Shown here piece after piece: positions 45,178-53,695 of a stretch of 64,000 bases of DNA. The notes beneath the pieces were generated by a model. That model was not told where the DNA came from. It did not search any database and worked only from the letters and a program-made list of their open reading frames with translations. Within the stretch, counting starts at the first letter, position 1. The number at the start of each line of letters is the position of its first letter. The translations under genes and the position numbers were made by a program. The DNA comes from an uncultured Bacteroidia bacterium (lineage in GTDB: Bacteria; Bacteroidota; Bacteroidia; Bacteroidales; Prolixibacteraceae), in assembly GCA_903905505.1 (NCBI GenBank), contig CAIVGL010000004.1, forward strand, positions 118,034-182,033, given 5' to 3'.

Positions 45178-46485
45178 ATGAAGATTGTTAAACGAATTAT
45201 TAAATACCTGCTTCTTGGAATCTTAGGTTTATTTGGGCTTTTACTACTTATCCTATTCACGCCTGGCATTTGGCACCATTGGGTCACCTACCCAAGCTAT
45301 GAAAAAGAGGTAAATGAATTGGCAAAACTTCGCAAGGAGCCAACCTCTCAAATCAATTTAAATACCTACCGAGGTGTCATGCATGTGCATAGCTACCTCT
45401 CTCACGATAGTCGAGGAACCCTTGACGATCTAATCCCAGCAGCGAAAAAAGATGGAATTGATTTTATCTTTCTGACCGATCATCCACACGGCGATATCGA
45501 CACGCTCCCTAAAGGATTTAGAGGATTTCATGACGGAGTGCTAATTGAGCCTGGGACTGAGAAGCAAGGTTTTTGTGCTTGGCCACTAAAGCCAGCAATC
45601 ATACAATGGAATGCCAATAGAGATTCAATTGCCAAAAAGATCGTATCAAGTGGAGGGATTGTTTTTTACGCCCATACCGAAGAACCACACAACTGGGCCA
45701 ACCCTGATTACCAAGGGATGGAGATCTACAACTTCCATACCGACACGAAAGATCAGTCACCTGTCCCTATCTTGTTTGATGTGTTAGTCAATGGAGGCAC
45801 CTATCGCCATTGGGTATTACGACAGTTTTTTGATCCTCAAACACCGATTCTGGCGCATTGGGATTCGTTAAATAACAGCCGCAAAATTGTTGGCTTCTCA
45901 GCGATTGATGCGCATGAGAATCAAAATCTTCGTGCTCATTATCTGCCCGATGGAAGAGTTCAATGGGTTGGGAATAATGCGCATAATCTCGATACGATGG
46001 AGGTAAAATTCTGGAACAAATGGCTTTTTAGCGCTCCCGACAAAAGTGGATGGGTATTTAAATTACTTGTCGATACCTACCAGACAGGATTTAATTACGT
46101 AACCAATTATGTTATGTCAGATAGTCTAAGCACCCCTTCATTGAGCAAAGGGATGAAGCAAGGGCATCTGTTTATTGCCTTTAAAAGTTTAGGTGATGCC
46201 AAAGGTTTTCAATTTTATGGCACAAACAGCAAGGATAGCATCACAGGGATCCTTGGTGATTCGATTAAAATAGATCAGCTAAAAAATCTAAAAGCAATTT
46301 CCCCACTGCCGGGCCAGTTTAGGTTAGTTCACAACGGTAAGACCATAAACACTTCGGCTGAAAATGCGTATCAATTAACTTTTTCAGAACCCATTGAAAA
46401 AGGAACTTACCGGATCGAAATGAGTTTAAATCTGCAAGGTAAGTTAATTCCATGGGTCTATACCAATCCAATTTATATCTATTAA
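45178..46485 (+). CDS. Membrane-anchored PHP-type metal-dependent phosphoesterase
   Basis: A 435-residue protein with an N-terminal transmembrane anchor (residues about 8-30). The PHP-like domain begins with YRGVMHVHSYLSHDSRGTLDDL (H69, H71) and GIDFIFLTDHPHGD (D101, H102). FYAHTEEPHNW and FSAIDAHENQN follow, the expected spread of metal ligands. A beta domain (about 320-430) closes the protein. PHP enzymes hydrolyse phosphate esters or phosphodiesters; this one faces the periplasm or outside. It lies 3 bases after one ceramidase-fold gene and 22 before another, so it likely acts on the same molecule. Confidence 0.72.
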   Translation: MKIVKRIIKYLLLGILGLFGLLLLILFTPGIWHHWVTYPSYEKEVNELAKLRKEPTSQINLNTYRGVMHVHSYLSHDSRGTLDDLIPAAKKDGIDFIFLTDHPHGDIDTLPKGFRGFHDGVLIEPGTEKQGFCAWPLKPAIIQWNANRDSIAKKIVSSGGIVFYAHTEEPHNWANPDYQGMEIYNFHTDTKDQSPVPILFDVLVNGGTYRHWVLRQFFDPQTPILAHWDSLNNSRKIVGFSAIDAHENQNLRAHYLPDGRVQWVGNNAHNLDTMEVKFWNKWLFSAPDKSGWVFKLLVDTYQTGFNYVTNYVMSDSLSTPSLSKGMKQGHLFIAFKSLGDAKGFQFYGTNSKDSITGILGDSIKIDQLKNLKAISPLPGQFRLVHNGKTINTSAENAYQLTFSEPIEKGTYRIEMSLNLQGKLIPWVYTNPIYIY

Positions 46486-46507
46486 ACATCATATAACATC
46501 AACTAAA

Positions 46508-47779
46508 ATGAAAAAAATCACCCTCCTTAATCTATTCCTTTTTCTAATTATAAGTGGCTATTCTCAAGAGTTTAGGGCTGGTGCCGCCATGCGTAAAATC
46601 ACCCCTGATCATTTAATTCCTATCTCGGGTGGAATGGGAACACCAGAAATGCCAATTGGGTTTAAGGGTGACCTTACTGTGCGCGCCTTTGTGCTTGAAA
46701 AGGGGACCACCAGAATTGCCATTGTTGGTGTCGACAACTTGGGATGGCCAGCCTATCTGGGTGATCGTTCACGCAAACTCATCAACGGGATTGCACCGGA
46801 AAATATCCTTATTGGTGCTACCCATGCTCATAGTTGTCCCGATGCATATGGCTTTACTGACGAGAAAGGGAATACTGGTGCTGATTTAAAATACCTCGAC
46901 TGGTGTGTTAAACAAATTGCTGATGCAGTAAATGAAGCAGTGGCGAAATTGGAGCCAGCTTCACTCCGCACTTCAGTGGGTGAAGCAAAAGGGAAAATAG
47001 CATTTAATTATTATGCGCCTCAATTGTATGATCCACGGTGCGGTGTGATACAAGCGATCGCCTTAGCTGGTGCGAACAAAGGAAAAGCCATTGGCACACT
47101 AGTTAATTACGCTGTTCATCCTGAAATCTTAGGCACGGGTCGCAAATTAATTAGTCCTGATCTGTGCGGACCCCTTTACGACCGTATCGAATCGAAAGTG
47201 GGCGGAATGGCCATCTTTATGAATAGCGCACAAGGTGGCATGGTGACTGCTGATGTCAGACTCGAGAATGGGAAAGAAGCGAATAACTGGGAGGAATGTC
47301 TCCGTATTGGCAACTTATTAGCCGATGAAGCGCTTCGCATTATTGAGCCCTCAACAGCATCAGAGAACCCAACACTTTACTGTGTTTCTAAACCAATTAC
47401 TTTCCCAATTGATTCGGAGATGATGCGCTATGTTTTCAAACACTCACCGTTAGCCGCTGCCGCAGGAAAAGATGCCGACTATTCAAAAGTTACGACTCGC
47501 ATGAACCTCTTAAATATTGGTTCTGCCCAAGTGGTGACTATACCTGGTGAGGCCTTGCCAAATATTGGTTTCTACATCAAACGGAAGATGAAAAGTAAAC
47601 AACCTTTTCTTTTTGGATTGACAAACGATGCCTTTGGATATATGCTTACCAAAGAAGATTTTGGCGGATTTGAACGATACAACTATGTTAGTCGCACCTC
47701 ATTGGGTGAGATGACTGGAACAATCCTTGAAGAAGAGGCCATCAAGCTAGTTAATGAAAGTCCACTGCCTGGTAATTAA
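46508..47779 (+). CDS. Secreted neutral ceramidase-fold hydrolase, paralogue B
   Basis: A 423-residue protein with a cleavable signal (SGYSQ, residue 20). The fold begins with FRAGAAMRKITPDHLIPISGG; zinc-ligand motifs GATHAHSCPDAYG (H106, H108) and NYAVHPEILG (H204) are kept. At the place of the ceramidase nucleophile the sequence reads NSAQGGMVTADVRL, so by eye a threonine (T248) replaces the serine and the following proline is lost. It may therefore have a different substrate or mechanism. Last gene of the plus-strand operon, convergent with the DUF4249 gene 38 bases away. Confidence 0.7.
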   Translation: MKKITLLNLFLFLIISGYSQEFRAGAAMRKITPDHLIPISGGMGTPEMPIGFKGDLTVRAFVLEKGTTRIAIVGVDNLGWPAYLGDRSRKLINGIAPENILIGATHAHSCPDAYGFTDEKGNTGADLKYLDWCVKQIADAVNEAVAKLEPASLRTSVGEAKGKIAFNYYAPQLYDPRCGVIQAIALAGANKGKAIGTLVNYAVHPEILGTGRKLISPDLCGPLYDRIESKVGGMAIFMNSAQGGMVTADVRLENGKEANNWEECLRIGNLLADEALRIIEPSTASENPTLYCVSKPITFPIDSEMMRYVFKHSPLAAAAGKDADYSKVTTRMNLLNIGSAQVVTIPGEALPNIGFYIKRKMKSKQPFLFGLTNDAFGYMLTKEDFGGFERYNYVSRTSLGEMTGTILEEEAIKLVNESPLPGN

Positions 47780-47817
47780 ATAGCAAGAGACGATACGAAA
47801 TACTACTCTTCTAGAGA

Positions 47818-48600
47818 TTACTGCGGAACAATTGCGGAGAGTGATCGTGTCGCACTAGCATTAAAATAGCCTAAAGCCCCATTGGTAATATTCGATATTG
47901 GATTGGCTGGCGAAGCTGACTGACCTCTCATTTGACTAGCTGTTCGGAGATATTCAAATACCCGCTGATCAATAGCTTCCAATCGAATGGTAACTTTATC
48001 GCCAGATTTCAATTTCGGCGCAGAATCTGATGGCCGGATAAGGTAGCTAATCGTTTTCCCTTGACTCAGTCGATTATCGGTCACGTGAATTTCTGACTGC
48101 TGAACATTATTTACAAAGTAGACTAACCGGTAATAATTCGATGAGTTTCCATTATCGGAGAAATCAATGCCTGTAAACAGCTCATTCCCAAATAAACTCT
48201 TTTGAAAAAATATAGATGCGATTTGTGTTGCAGGAGGCATAGTCGAGGTAGCCGAATATATCTTGCCTGAGAGGTTAACCCTTAAAGTATAAGTTCGACC
48301 TGAAATGCCTCTCCAAGAGGAGGAATAGAACATACCTGGAGACTTCTCTGTTAACTGCTCTGAATTTCCTACATCATCTGCAATTGAGACTATTGCTCCA
48401 ACTGCCGGTGGATAATTATTCGATTGGTCAAAATTCACAGAATAATATAGCTTAACGGTAAATGGTCCGGAGTGGTCGTAGATATTTCCCTCAATAAAGA
48501 GTTGTGGAGAAGAGGTATTTAGATCAAGATGGATTATTTTCTTGCAGGAGGTGAAGAAAGATGCAACAAGGATCAGAACCAATATACTTCCGTTTCTCAT
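47818..48600 (-). CDS. DUF4249 family outer-membrane lipoprotein
   Basis: A 260-residue lipoprotein from the ATG at 48600 (MRNGSILVLI). The signal ends in FFTSC (C19) followed by KKIIHLDL. An upstream in-frame ATG at 48765 lies inside the TonB receptor gene and gives a non-signal N-terminus. The beta-rich body, including FIEGNIYDHSGPFTVKLYYSVNFDQ and PAVGAIVSIADDVGN, matches DUF4249. These lipoproteins are normally encoded next to a TonB-dependent receptor, as here (4-base gap), and are thought to be its surface partner. Ligand unknown. Confidence 0.8.
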   Translation of the reverse strand: MRNGSILVLILVASFFTSCKKIIHLDLNTSSPQLFIEGNIYDHSGPFTVKLYYSVNFDQSNNYPPAVGAIVSIADDVGNSEQLTEKSPGMFYSSSWRGISGRTYTLRVNLSGKIYSATSTMPPATQIASIFFQKSLFGNELFTGIDFSDNGNSSNYYRLVYFVNNVQQSEIHVTDNRLSQGKTISYLIRPSDSAPKLKSGDKVTIRLEAIDQRVFEYLRTASQMRGQSASPANPISNITNGALGYFNASATRSLSAIVPQ

Positions 48601-48604
48601 TCGC

Positions 48605-50923
48605 TTAGAATTTAAAATTATAAGTAAAGGAAGGGACAAACTTAAATAATGTGGTCTGGACAACCTCCGTTTTCGTTGGATCAGTCTTGCTGTCCTGGAA
48701 AGTAATCGTATACGGGTTGTCGTGCCCATAAGCATTATAAAGCGAGAAGGTCCAGCTGGACTCAAACGTTGCAGTTCGTTTTCTGATCCAGGTTGCCCCT
48801 AGGTCTAAGCGATGATAATTTGGCATCCGATTGGCATTTCGATCTTTATAGTAAAACATCGTCTTCCCATCTAATACATATTTCCCACTTGGAAATGTAA
48901 CGGCATTTCCCGTATAATAGACCCAAGTAGCAGATAGCGACCAACGCTTATTGAGTTCATAAAGACCAACAATGGAGATATCATGCGTACGATCTTGCTT
49001 AGCGGGATAATAAGCTCCTCGGTTAACCCCATCGAATTTGCGTTCGGTGCGAGAAAGGGTATAGCTAATCCAGCCATTTAATCGTCCTTGTTTTTTCTTA
49101 AGATAAAGTTCCAATCCATAGGCACGACCATTCCCAAAGAGAATCTGCGATTCAACATTCTCATTAAAATTAAGCTCTGCCCCATTTTTATAGTCGATCT
49201 GATTCATTAATTTCTTGTAGTAAACCTCCGCAGAAAACTCATATAGGTTCTCCTTGAAATTACGATAATATCCGGTCGAGAACTGATCAGCCAATTCAGG
49301 CCTTACATTGTTGCTGGAAGGAATCCATAAATCAGTTGGATTGCCAGAGGTAGAATTAGACAGAAGGTGCAAGTTTTGCACGTTTCGCGCATAGGACGTC
49401 TTGATCGAATTCTCAGCATTCAAGATATAATTAATCGATAAACGCGGTTCAAGGTTCAAATACGACTTTACAAATTTGCCAGAGCTATACTCGTTTGTAG
49501 ATGCAATATTGCCTGTGGTATCATAAGTATAAAACGAGCCTGGCCCCATTAAATTAAAAAGACTTACACGGGTACCATACTCCGCGCTAAACTTGTCAGT
49601 TAAGTTGATCAGTTGCGTAAAATAACCTGCATGTTCGAGTGCATACTTATTTGTCAAGCTTTTCAAACTCACATTCGTTATCGCTGTAATAGCACCCGGA
49701 ATGATCTGGTGGTAGATCTCATTAAACCCGAATTTTAAGGTGTTCTTGTTATCCCCGAAATACTGAAAATCCTGCTTCAGACTATAATCCTGAATTCGTG
49801 AGATGATATTCATCTTAACGCCACTATTAATATTAATCTGATAATTATAATCGCTAAATATCAACGATGAATTAGAAAATAGACGATCGGAATAGAGATG
49901 ATTCCACCGAAAAGTTGCCGTCGTATTACCCCAATTAAGACCGAATGTATTCCCAAATCCAAGGACATCTTTTCCAAAATAACCAGAGAGATAAATCCGA
50001 TTCTTGGCATTTATCCGATAGTTTGCTTTCGCATTTAGATCATAAAAATAGAGTACGGCCTTATTTAAAGACGTGTCTGGGGAGGCCTTTAAAAACAGAT
50101 CCGCATAGGTGCGTCGTGCCGAGATAATAAATGAGCCCTTATCTTTCACAATAGGCCCTTCAACTAAAAGTCGGGAAGAGATCAGACCAATACCTCCGCT
50201 AACGCCAAACTTCTTATCATTTCCATCGTTCATCTTCAAATCAATAACAGACGAGAGACGACCCCCATATTCAGCAGGCTCATTTCCTTTAAACACAGAG
50301 ATATCTTTTATCGCATCGGAGTTAAAAACGGAGAAGAATCCCATGAGATGAGAAGCATTATAGACAGTAGCCTCATCCAGTAAGATTAGGTTTTGATCAG
50401 AACCTCCGCCGCGCACATTAAACCCACTTCTCCCTTCACCAACAGGAATTATTCCAGGAAGAAGTTGAATCGTCTTCAACAAATCTTTTTCTCCAAAGAG
50501 AACTGGAATATTTTTAATCTCTGTAGGATCCAACTTTACCATTCCCATCTTGGTAGAAGCCACATTTTCATCACGGCGCTTGCTGTAAACCACCACTTCT
50601 TCCAATTCGCGTGATTGTTCGAATAACGAGAAGTTAATCTTAATCGATTTATCGAGATTGAGTGGAGAAGTCTGGGATTTATAACCTGTATACTGAGCAG
50701 TTAACTCATACGATCCTAGAGGGAGGGAAAGCGAATAGAAACCATAGGCATTGGTCGCAACGCTAAGCGACGGAAATTCCTTGACCGATACCACGGCACC
50801 AATAAGATCCTCTCCGGTGGAAGCCGCTTTTATTTGTCCGCTAATCGTAATGCGTGGCTGTGAAAAGAGCGAAATAATCACCAGCTGAAAGAGCACACAA
50901 AAAATTACTAATTTCTTTTTCAT
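48605..50923 (-). CDS. TonB-dependent receptor (carboxypeptidase-regulatory type), DUF4249 partner
   Basis: A 772-residue outer-membrane receptor from the ATG at 50923; a TTG one codon upstream is unlikely. It has a signal peptide (LFSQPRITISG) and a carboxypeptidase-like regulatory domain (about 23-110: ISGQIKAASTGEDLIGAVVSVKE). A TonB-box-like ELEEVVVYSKRRDEN follows, then a plug with LPGIIPVGEGRSGFNVRGGGSDQNLILLDEATVYN. The barrel ends in FKFVPSFTYNFKF. It is shorter than SusC proteins and paired with a DUF4249 lipoprotein instead of SusD, so it is a separate uptake system, for an unknown ligand. Its upstream region carries two palindromes. Confidence 0.88.
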   Translation of the reverse strand: MKKKLVIFCVLFQLVIISLFSQPRITISGQIKAASTGEDLIGAVVSVKEFPSLSVATNAYGFYSLSLPLGSYELTAQYTGYKSQTSPLNLDKSIKINFSLFEQSRELEEVVVYSKRRDENVASTKMGMVKLDPTEIKNIPVLFGEKDLLKTIQLLPGIIPVGEGRSGFNVRGGGSDQNLILLDEATVYNASHLMGFFSVFNSDAIKDISVFKGNEPAEYGGRLSSVIDLKMNDGNDKKFGVSGGIGLISSRLLVEGPIVKDKGSFIISARRTYADLFLKASPDTSLNKAVLYFYDLNAKANYRINAKNRIYLSGYFGKDVLGFGNTFGLNWGNTTATFRWNHLYSDRLFSNSSLIFSDYNYQININSGVKMNIISRIQDYSLKQDFQYFGDNKNTLKFGFNEIYHQIIPGAITAITNVSLKSLTNKYALEHAGYFTQLINLTDKFSAEYGTRVSLFNLMGPGSFYTYDTTGNIASTNEYSSGKFVKSYLNLEPRLSINYILNAENSIKTSYARNVQNLHLLSNSTSGNPTDLWIPSSNNVRPELADQFSTGYYRNFKENLYEFSAEVYYKKLMNQIDYKNGAELNFNENVESQILFGNGRAYGLELYLKKKQGRLNGWISYTLSRTERKFDGVNRGAYYPAKQDRTHDISIVGLYELNKRWSLSATWVYYTGNAVTFPSGKYVLDGKTMFYYKDRNANRMPNYHRLDLGATWIRKRTATFESSWTFSLYNAYGHDNPYTITFQDSKTDPTKTEVVQTTLFKFVPSFTYNFKF

Positions 50924-50957
50924 CAATCGATGTTCACCTTGCTTATTGGAATATGCA

Positions 50958-51021
50958 GTTCAATTTTACGCAATATTGAACGACTAATTTCTGTTGGCTA
51001 AAGTATAAATTATAGTTATAC
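50958..51021 (-). promoter_or_regulatory. Two candidate operators upstream of the TonB receptor gene
   Basis: GTTCAAT (50958-50964) and ATTGAAC (50975-50981) are exact inverted repeats. Further upstream, GTATAA (51003-51008) and TTATAC (51016-51021) form the palindrome also present at 43565-43582. Both lie 35-100 bases before the start codon at 50923. Confidence 0.4.
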
Positions 51022-51052
51022 CCCACGTACAATAGTTTCACACGAAGACAAA

Positions 51053-51084
51053 AAAAAGGCCGCTTCGAATGAAACGGCCTTTTT
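51053..51084 (-). terminator. Intrinsic, potentially bidirectional terminator
   Basis: AAAAAGGCCG (51053-51062) pairs with CGGCCTTTTT (51075-51084), with an inner TTC/GAA pair. It lies 34 bases beyond the stop of the minus-strand PKD lipoprotein gene and has T-tracts in both directions, isolating that gene from the TonB receptor gene. Confidence 0.85.
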
Positions 51085-51117
51085 CGTTCCGATTAAAAAT
51101 CGGATAATAAGGGATAA

Positions 51118-52014
51118 CTAAATTGCCTCAAAAGTTGCAAGCAAACAAAGCATTGGTTTAACACCATAAGATGGATGAGCATAAAATATAACTGCGTCCA
51201 TCGAAGTATCTGTTATTTTCTTGATGATACACTCGCTGGTAAAATCTTTTATCCCAAGAAAACCACCGTTTGTAAAGCTTAACGTCATAACACCAGAATA
51301 TGTTACATCTCCAATTGGAGTTGGAAGCACGTAGTTTTTATTTTCATTAATTGTAAAGGTAGCGCCTGTTGGTGCAGTGAAAGCTGAAGTATAAGCGATT
51401 CCACCACCACTGTAATTAACCGCCATTGCAGTACCAGTACCCATACAATAAGCCATACTTGCAAAAATTCCACCACCTTTTGAAACGACAGTCATAGTGC
51501 CATCTCCCTTAAAGACGAATTCATCACCGTATGCTTTAGCAAGTCCGACCGCTCCAAGAATATTTCCAGGATAACTACCAAGTTGATTGAAGTTAGCATT
51601 AGCATAGGCGATTGCGAAAACTGCTGCAGTACTGCTTAATCTCCATTTTCTAGATTTTGAAGCATCTTTTCCACCAGTAAGATATTGCATTTTAGTCTTA
51701 GCAGGAACAACGACTACTTGTTTAACAGTTACCTCGCCACCTGGACCTTTAATCGTCAAGGAGACATTAATATTTTGAGGAGTTGAAAGTTGAGAATAGG
51801 TATGAACTGGAGCCTTAATCGTATTGATATAGCTACCATCACCAAAATCCCACTCATATTTCGTGTCATTCGTTACGGTTGCCGCAAATGATACAACACC
51901 ATCGTTAACAGTTGCTGTAAAAGTGGCAGTTGGTACAGGGGCATCTTTTTTACAACCTACAACAAATATAAGCGCAACAAATAATAGGATAACGAGATTA
52001 AAATACTTTTTCAT
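51118..52014 (-). CDS. PKD-domain surface lipoprotein, paralogue of the one at 5587
   Basis: A 298-residue lipoprotein from the ATG at 52014; a TTG two codons upstream is not needed. The signal ends in FVVGC (C21) followed by KKDAP. A PKD domain with YEWDFGDGSYINTIKAPVHTY is followed by the same C-terminal domain as the protein at 5587-6516 (KWRLSSTA, GDEFVFKGDGTM, ITDTSMDAVIFYAHP). It stands alone, with its own terminator and promoter-like sequence, not next to a SusC/D pair. Role: probably surface glycan binding, perhaps for a receptor elsewhere in the genome. Confidence 0.75.
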   Translation of the reverse strand: MKKYFNLVILLFVALIFVVGCKKDAPVPTATFTATVNDGVVSFAATVTNDTKYEWDFGDGSYINTIKAPVHTYSQLSTPQNINVSLTIKGPGGEVTVKQVVVVPAKTKMQYLTGGKDASKSRKWRLSSTAAVFAIAYANANFNQLGSYPGNILGAVGLAKAYGDEFVFKGDGTMTVVSKGGGIFASMAYCMGTGTAMAVNYSGGGIAYTSAFTAPTGATFTINENKNYVLPTPIGDVTYSGVMTLSFTNGGFLGIKDFTSECIIKKITDTSMDAVIFYAHPSYGVKPMLCLLATFEAI

Positions 52015-52055
52015 AAACAAAAGTTTAAAAATTAATTTTGATATAATTTAGGTTA

Positions 52056-52063
52056 CAAATCTA
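52056..52063 (-). promoter_or_regulatory. TAGATTTG -7 element of the solitary PKD lipoprotein gene
   Basis: The minus strand reads TAGATTTG, an exact match to TAnnTTTG, 41 bases before the ATG at 52014. A -33 TTTG is not present at the usual distance (TTTA at 52089-52086 is the nearest), so the call is tentative. Confidence 0.35.
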
Positions 52064-52174
52064 AAGATAAAATGATAAAAATCCATAAATTAAATAGAAT
52101 ATTATTAATTTATATTTAACAATGGCAAACCGTTAATTATAAACTAATTAAGAACTGAAAACTAAAAAATATTC

Positions 52175-52204
52175 GTTTAAATATGTTTAAATATGTTAAA
52201 ATAT
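52175..52204. repeat. Three 10-bp direct repeats (GTTTAAATAT)
   Basis: GTTTAAATAT occurs at 52175-52184 and 52185-52194, and GTTAAAATAT at 52195-52204: three copies in exact 10-base phase, one per helical turn. They sit 160-190 bases upstream of the PKD lipoprotein gene. The remainder of the 332-base gap (52015-52346) is AT-rich with no other structure I can support. Confidence 0.6.
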
Positions 52205-52346
52205 GTATCTTTAATTGTAAAAACAAGTTAAAAAAATGCGTTTTTGACCTCCTTTTTAGATTCAAAATAATACGATTTCAGTTTCGTTTTTCCAGTGTGT
52301 TTCCTGAACAATGAATCTATTGGGTCGTTAATCCCTAATAATCCAA

Positions 52347-53585
52347 TTATTCAGTCATATTTGCAGTTTTAGGATGCAGCATGGTTAGCTGCAACACTAA
52401 TGCCATAACGACAAAAATAGCTAGAAGAGCAATGTCGCGACTAAGATTACCAGAGTCAGCAGACTTCCCTAAAAAGGTGGTTATTAAAGCTCCAGTTGAA
52501 ATACCGGCCAAATTCATCAGTCCATATCCCGTAGCCCGATAGCGTGGAGAAGCAAACTGACAAAGAATAGGCATACAGTTGACATCAAAAACACCAAAAC
52601 CAAAACCGAATATCGAAGCACCTAACATAATTGGCAAGAAATCATGACCAAAACCAATAAGCAAGACAGCTGGAATAGTTAATCCTAAGCCAAGGGCTCC
52701 CGTATAAATACGCCCGCGCAAACTATGTTGAATCCACTTATCTGAGAAAAAACCTCCAACTAAAACTCCAATCAAGGACGACATGGCCATGGTAACGGTA
52801 GCTAAAGGGCCTGCTTGCGACATGTCGATATGTAGATTATTTGCAAAGAGGGTAGGGAGCCAACTTTTGGTCGCCCATCCCGGTAAGCTTGGAGCTGAGA
52901 AATAGAATAGAATTACCCAAAATGAGATGTTCCCAAGTAAGATTCCAACCCCTTTGAAAGCTCCCTTAAAATCATCCCAGAGTGAAATAATCTTAGATGT
53001 ATCAATGGTGTAAGCTTTCTTCTCTTTCAAGAAAAAGATAAGGACAATGCTATAAAGCATACCCACTAAACCAAATGAATGGAAAGTGGTCTGCCAAGAA
53101 AAATTATGCGCAATAGTTGCACCAAAGCCACCTAAGGCTTGACCAAGATAGATCCCTGTCATATGAAAGCCAATAGCCAAAGATCTATTCTTCCCTTGAT
53201 GATAGTCGGCAATTAAGGATAAACCGGCAGGAACATAAAAAGCCTCACTCACACCCATTAAGGCCCGCAAGACATACAATTGATCAAATGTTGTGGCAAA
53301 GCCCATCAATAAAGTCACAGCTGACCAAACGAATAAACTACCGACAATCATCCATTTACGATTCAGCCGATCAGCAATGATCCCAGAGATTGGACTCATC
53401 AACGCATAGATCCAAAGAAATATAGCCATCAATCGACCAAAATTGGCCGCAGTTTCTAATTCCGCAATATCAACCATCATAGAAGGCTTCATCGTTGAGA
53501 GCATCTGCCTGTCGATGTAATTTAACAATGCGACAAACCACAATAGGCCTACCACAAACCAAGGGTACCATTTTTTTTCTTGCAT
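52347..53585 (-). CDS. MFS transporter, anion:cation symporter (ACS)-like
   Basis: A 412-residue membrane protein with 12 predicted helices. Motifs include LLNYIDRQMLSTMKP in helix 1, GIIADRLNRKWMIVGS between helices 2 and 3, and RALMGVSEAFYVPAGLSLIADYHQGKNRSLAIG. These are typical of the ACS group, which carries hexuronates, glucarate and other organic anions. It is the last gene of the minus-strand operon (110 bases after the alpha/beta hydrolase gene) and probably takes the final small product into the cytoplasm. Substrate uncertain. Confidence 0.8.
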   Translation of the reverse strand: MQEKKWYPWFVVGLLWFVALLNYIDRQMLSTMKPSMMVDIAELETAANFGRLMAIFLWIYALMSPISGIIADRLNRKWMIVGSLFVWSAVTLLMGFATTFDQLYVLRALMGVSEAFYVPAGLSLIADYHQGKNRSLAIGFHMTGIYLGQALGGFGATIAHNFSWQTTFHSFGLVGMLYSIVLIFFLKEKKAYTIDTSKIISLWDDFKGAFKGVGILLGNISFWVILFYFSAPSLPGWATKSWLPTLFANNLHIDMSQAGPLATVTMAMSSLIGVLVGGFFSDKWIQHSLRGRIYTGALGLGLTIPAVLLIGFGHDFLPIMLGASIFGFGFGVFDVNCMPILCQFASPRYRATGYGLMNLAGISTGALITTFLGKSADSGNLSRDIALLAIFVVMALVLQLTMLHPKTANMTE

Positions 53586-53695
53586 AGAGTTTAGTTATAA
53601 GAACACGACTTTCAAAAGTAATTAAGAAGCATAAGTCCCTTCAGAAAGCCATTGGTTAGTAAAAAAATAAGACTTAATAAGTTTAAAAATTTGGT

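Noticed and set aside
48601..48765. N-terminal extension of the DUF4249 protein into the TonB receptor gene
   Set aside because: The extension is arginine-rich, lies in a different frame of a well-supported gene, and would bury the lipobox at C19 of the shorter form.
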